Assembly: GCA_020444545.1 (NCBI GenBank)
Contig: JAHLKT010000003.1
Coordinates: 62,001-126,000 of the forward strand
Origin: Desulfarculaceae bacterium
GTDB lineage: Bacteria > Desulfobacterota > Desulfarculia > Desulfarculales > Desulfarculaceae
Reading direction: 5' to 3'
DNA: 64,000 nt
Both the position numbers and the translations under genes were made by a program. Of this stretch, positions 60,813 to 64,000 are shown piece by piece. How positions within the stretch are numbered: position 1 is the stretch's first letter; each line of letters starts with the position of its first letter. The notes beneath the pieces are model-generated. The model did no database searches and was not told the origin of the DNA. It worked only from the letters and a program-made list of their open reading frames with translations.

Positions 60813-61709
60813 ATGAGCGCCGCGAAATCCAGCTTGAGCCTCAGGGGGCTCACCTCGCTTCTGAGCGGGGCGGGCCTTTTGGTCATGGGCCTCAGCGGCT
60901 TGGTGGCCTACTTCATGCCCCAGGGGCGCATCGCCTATTGGACCGACTGGAGCTTCTTGGGCCTGACCAAGACCCAGTGGGGCGACATCCACATCATCAG
61001 CTCCATCCTGTTCCTGGTGGCGGCGGGCTTCCACCTCTGGTTCAACTGGAAGCCTTTTGTCAATTACCTCAAGGGCAAGGCGGCCCAGATGGCCGGCCGC
61101 AAGCGCGAGCTGATCATCACCCTGGCCGCCCTGGTTCTGGTGGTGGCGGCGGGCATCAAGCCCTTCCCGCCCCTCAGTTGGCTCATCGACCTGAACGGCT
61201 ATCTCAAGGGCTCCTGGGTTACCAGCCCGGCCCACGAGCCGCCCTTCGGCCATGCCGAGGAGCTTCGCCTCTCGGTGTTCTGCAAGAAGGTGGGCCTGCC
61301 CGCCCCGGCGGCAATGGAACTGCTCAAGGCCAAGGGCATGCAAGGCGTGTCGCTCCAGGCGCGGGTGCTCGACATCGCCCGGGCCAACCGCGTCTCTCCC
61401 ATGGAGCTTTACGTGCTCCTCAAGCCCCTGGAAAAGCCGGTTGCCCCGGCCAAGCCCACGGGCCACCTGTACAACGCCCAGGAGGTGGAGGAGCGTTTCG
61501 CGGGCACGGGTATCGGCAACAAGACCCTGGCGGGCGTGGCCCAGGCCGCGGGCCAGAGCCCGGAGGCCATCAAGGCCCGTTTGACCAAGGCGGGGCTCAA
61601 GGTGGCCCCCGGCCAGACCCTCAAGGCGGCGGCCGACGCCAACCAACTGAGCACCCCCTTGGAGATGCTCAAGGCCATGCTGGTGGACGGCTACCAGCCT
61701 CGGCGATAA
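60813..61709 (+). CDS. DUF4405 membrane protein
   Basis: This 298-residue protein has three membrane helices in the first half, with DIHIISSILFLVAAGFHLWF (about residues 58-77) carrying the paired His residues of the DUF4405 type; these may hold a heme (inference). The C-terminal half is soluble with small helical repeats (LLKAKGMQGVSLQARVLDI; ELYVLLKPLEKPVAPAKP). The gene sits between carA and carB in the same direction, an unusual place. Confidence 0.8.
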   Translation: MSAAKSSLSLRGLTSLLSGAGLLVMGLSGLVAYFMPQGRIAYWTDWSFLGLTKTQWGDIHIISSILFLVAAGFHLWFNWKPFVNYLKGKAAQMAGRKRELIITLAALVLVVAAGIKPFPPLSWLIDLNGYLKGSWVTSPAHEPPFGHAEELRLSVFCKKVGLPAPAAMELLKAKGMQGVSLQARVLDIARANRVSPMELYVLLKPLEKPVAPAKPTGHLYNAQEVEERFAGTGIGNKTLAGVAQAAGQSPEAIKARLTKAGLKVAPGQTLKAAADANQLSTPLEMLKAMLVDGYQPRR

Positions 61710-61784
61710 ATTTTAGGATTCGGGCCCTCACGGGCCCTTGGCCTGCAACCCACCGGCCATGGCCGGGAAAAGACAGCTGACAAG

Positions 61785-64000
<2,216 letters not shown>

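Noticed and set aside
61722-61737. GGGCCC-TCAC-GGGCCC between the DUF4405 gene and carB as a terminator
   Set aside because: The stem is only 6 bp with no T-run, and the arms are each self-complementary, so it is not convincing.

Overview
The window is about 65-70% GC by eye, densely coded and arranged in short operons. The gene content points to a strictly anaerobic, Gram-negative, deltaproteobacterial-type organism (Desulfobacterota, Desulfarculus-like by inference). It has Wood-Ljungdahl enzymes (formate-THF ligase, MetF/MetV), heterodisulfide-reductase-type electron transfer (HdrA fusion, MvhD), NfnAB, ferredoxin-linked 2-oxoacid oxidoreductase, a corrinoid methyltransferase pair, a ferredoxin:thioredoxin reductase catalytic chain and an LPS gene (waaA). 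I saw no rRNA, tRNA, CRISPR array, transposase or phage gene. Species assignment is inference only.

Layout. 1-14.6 kb: mixed housekeeping on the + strand (membrane proteins, cysteine hydrolase, glutaredoxin plus FtrB, DUF1015, methyltransferase, two transporters, thioesterase, metallophosphoesterase). It ends in a MerR-acyl-CoA synthetase-acyl-CoA dehydrogenase operon with a palindromic operator, then an MntP-like pump. 14.7-26.5 kb: the one-carbon/electron-bifurcation region. A minus-strand operon hdrA-mvhD-metV-metF has a good sigma70-type promoter. Next to it lie fhs (minus) and, divergently, nfnAB (plus). hdrA is a 1475-residue fusion in which a GltD/NfnB-like NAD(P)H module is inserted into the first of two HdrA modules. 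mvhD is a selenoprotein gene: its conserved redox motif is CCQY-TGA-AY and a SECIS-like hairpin follows, so a plain ORF call loses the first 29 codons.

26.5-29.9 kb: intergenic repeats, then folE2, a release-factor-like protein, a flavodoxin-like reductase, an esterase-like hydrolase and an SDR-like protein. 29.9-45.3 kb: a catabolic island with a gamma-carbonic-anhydrase-like protein, thiolase, CoA-transferase A/B and IclR; a zinc alcohol dehydrogenase; 3-hydroxyacyl-CoA-dehydrogenase-family protein, 58-aa membrane peptide, TRAP permease, TAXI binding protein and GntR; then LhgO-like oxidase and a beta-keto-acid cleavage enzyme (BKACE); then an MttB-family methyltransferase with its corrinoid protein. 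Read together, these could import and oxidise a 3-hydroxy acid, cleave the 3-keto acid to acetoacetate plus an acyl-CoA, convert acetoacetate to acetyl-CoA, and pass methyl groups to the folate pathway. A carnitine/betaine-like substrate fits but is unproven.

45.4-49.4 kb: a five-gene minus-strand operon for a 2-oxoacid:acceptor oxidoreductase (alpha, beta, gamma) with a GltD-like flavoprotein and a 2[4Fe-4S] ferredoxin. 49.7-64 kb: MFS transporter, outer-membrane-like protein, ferritin-like protein with a lysine-rich tail, YkgJ-type protein, polA, a DUF429-like protein, waaA, a conserved protein I do not recognise, and carA / DUF4405 protein / carB (carB runs off the end). Two related dyad repeats (26.7 and 52.1 kb) and one GTCATTGCGAGG-bounded repeat (14.7 kb) lie in intergenic spaces.
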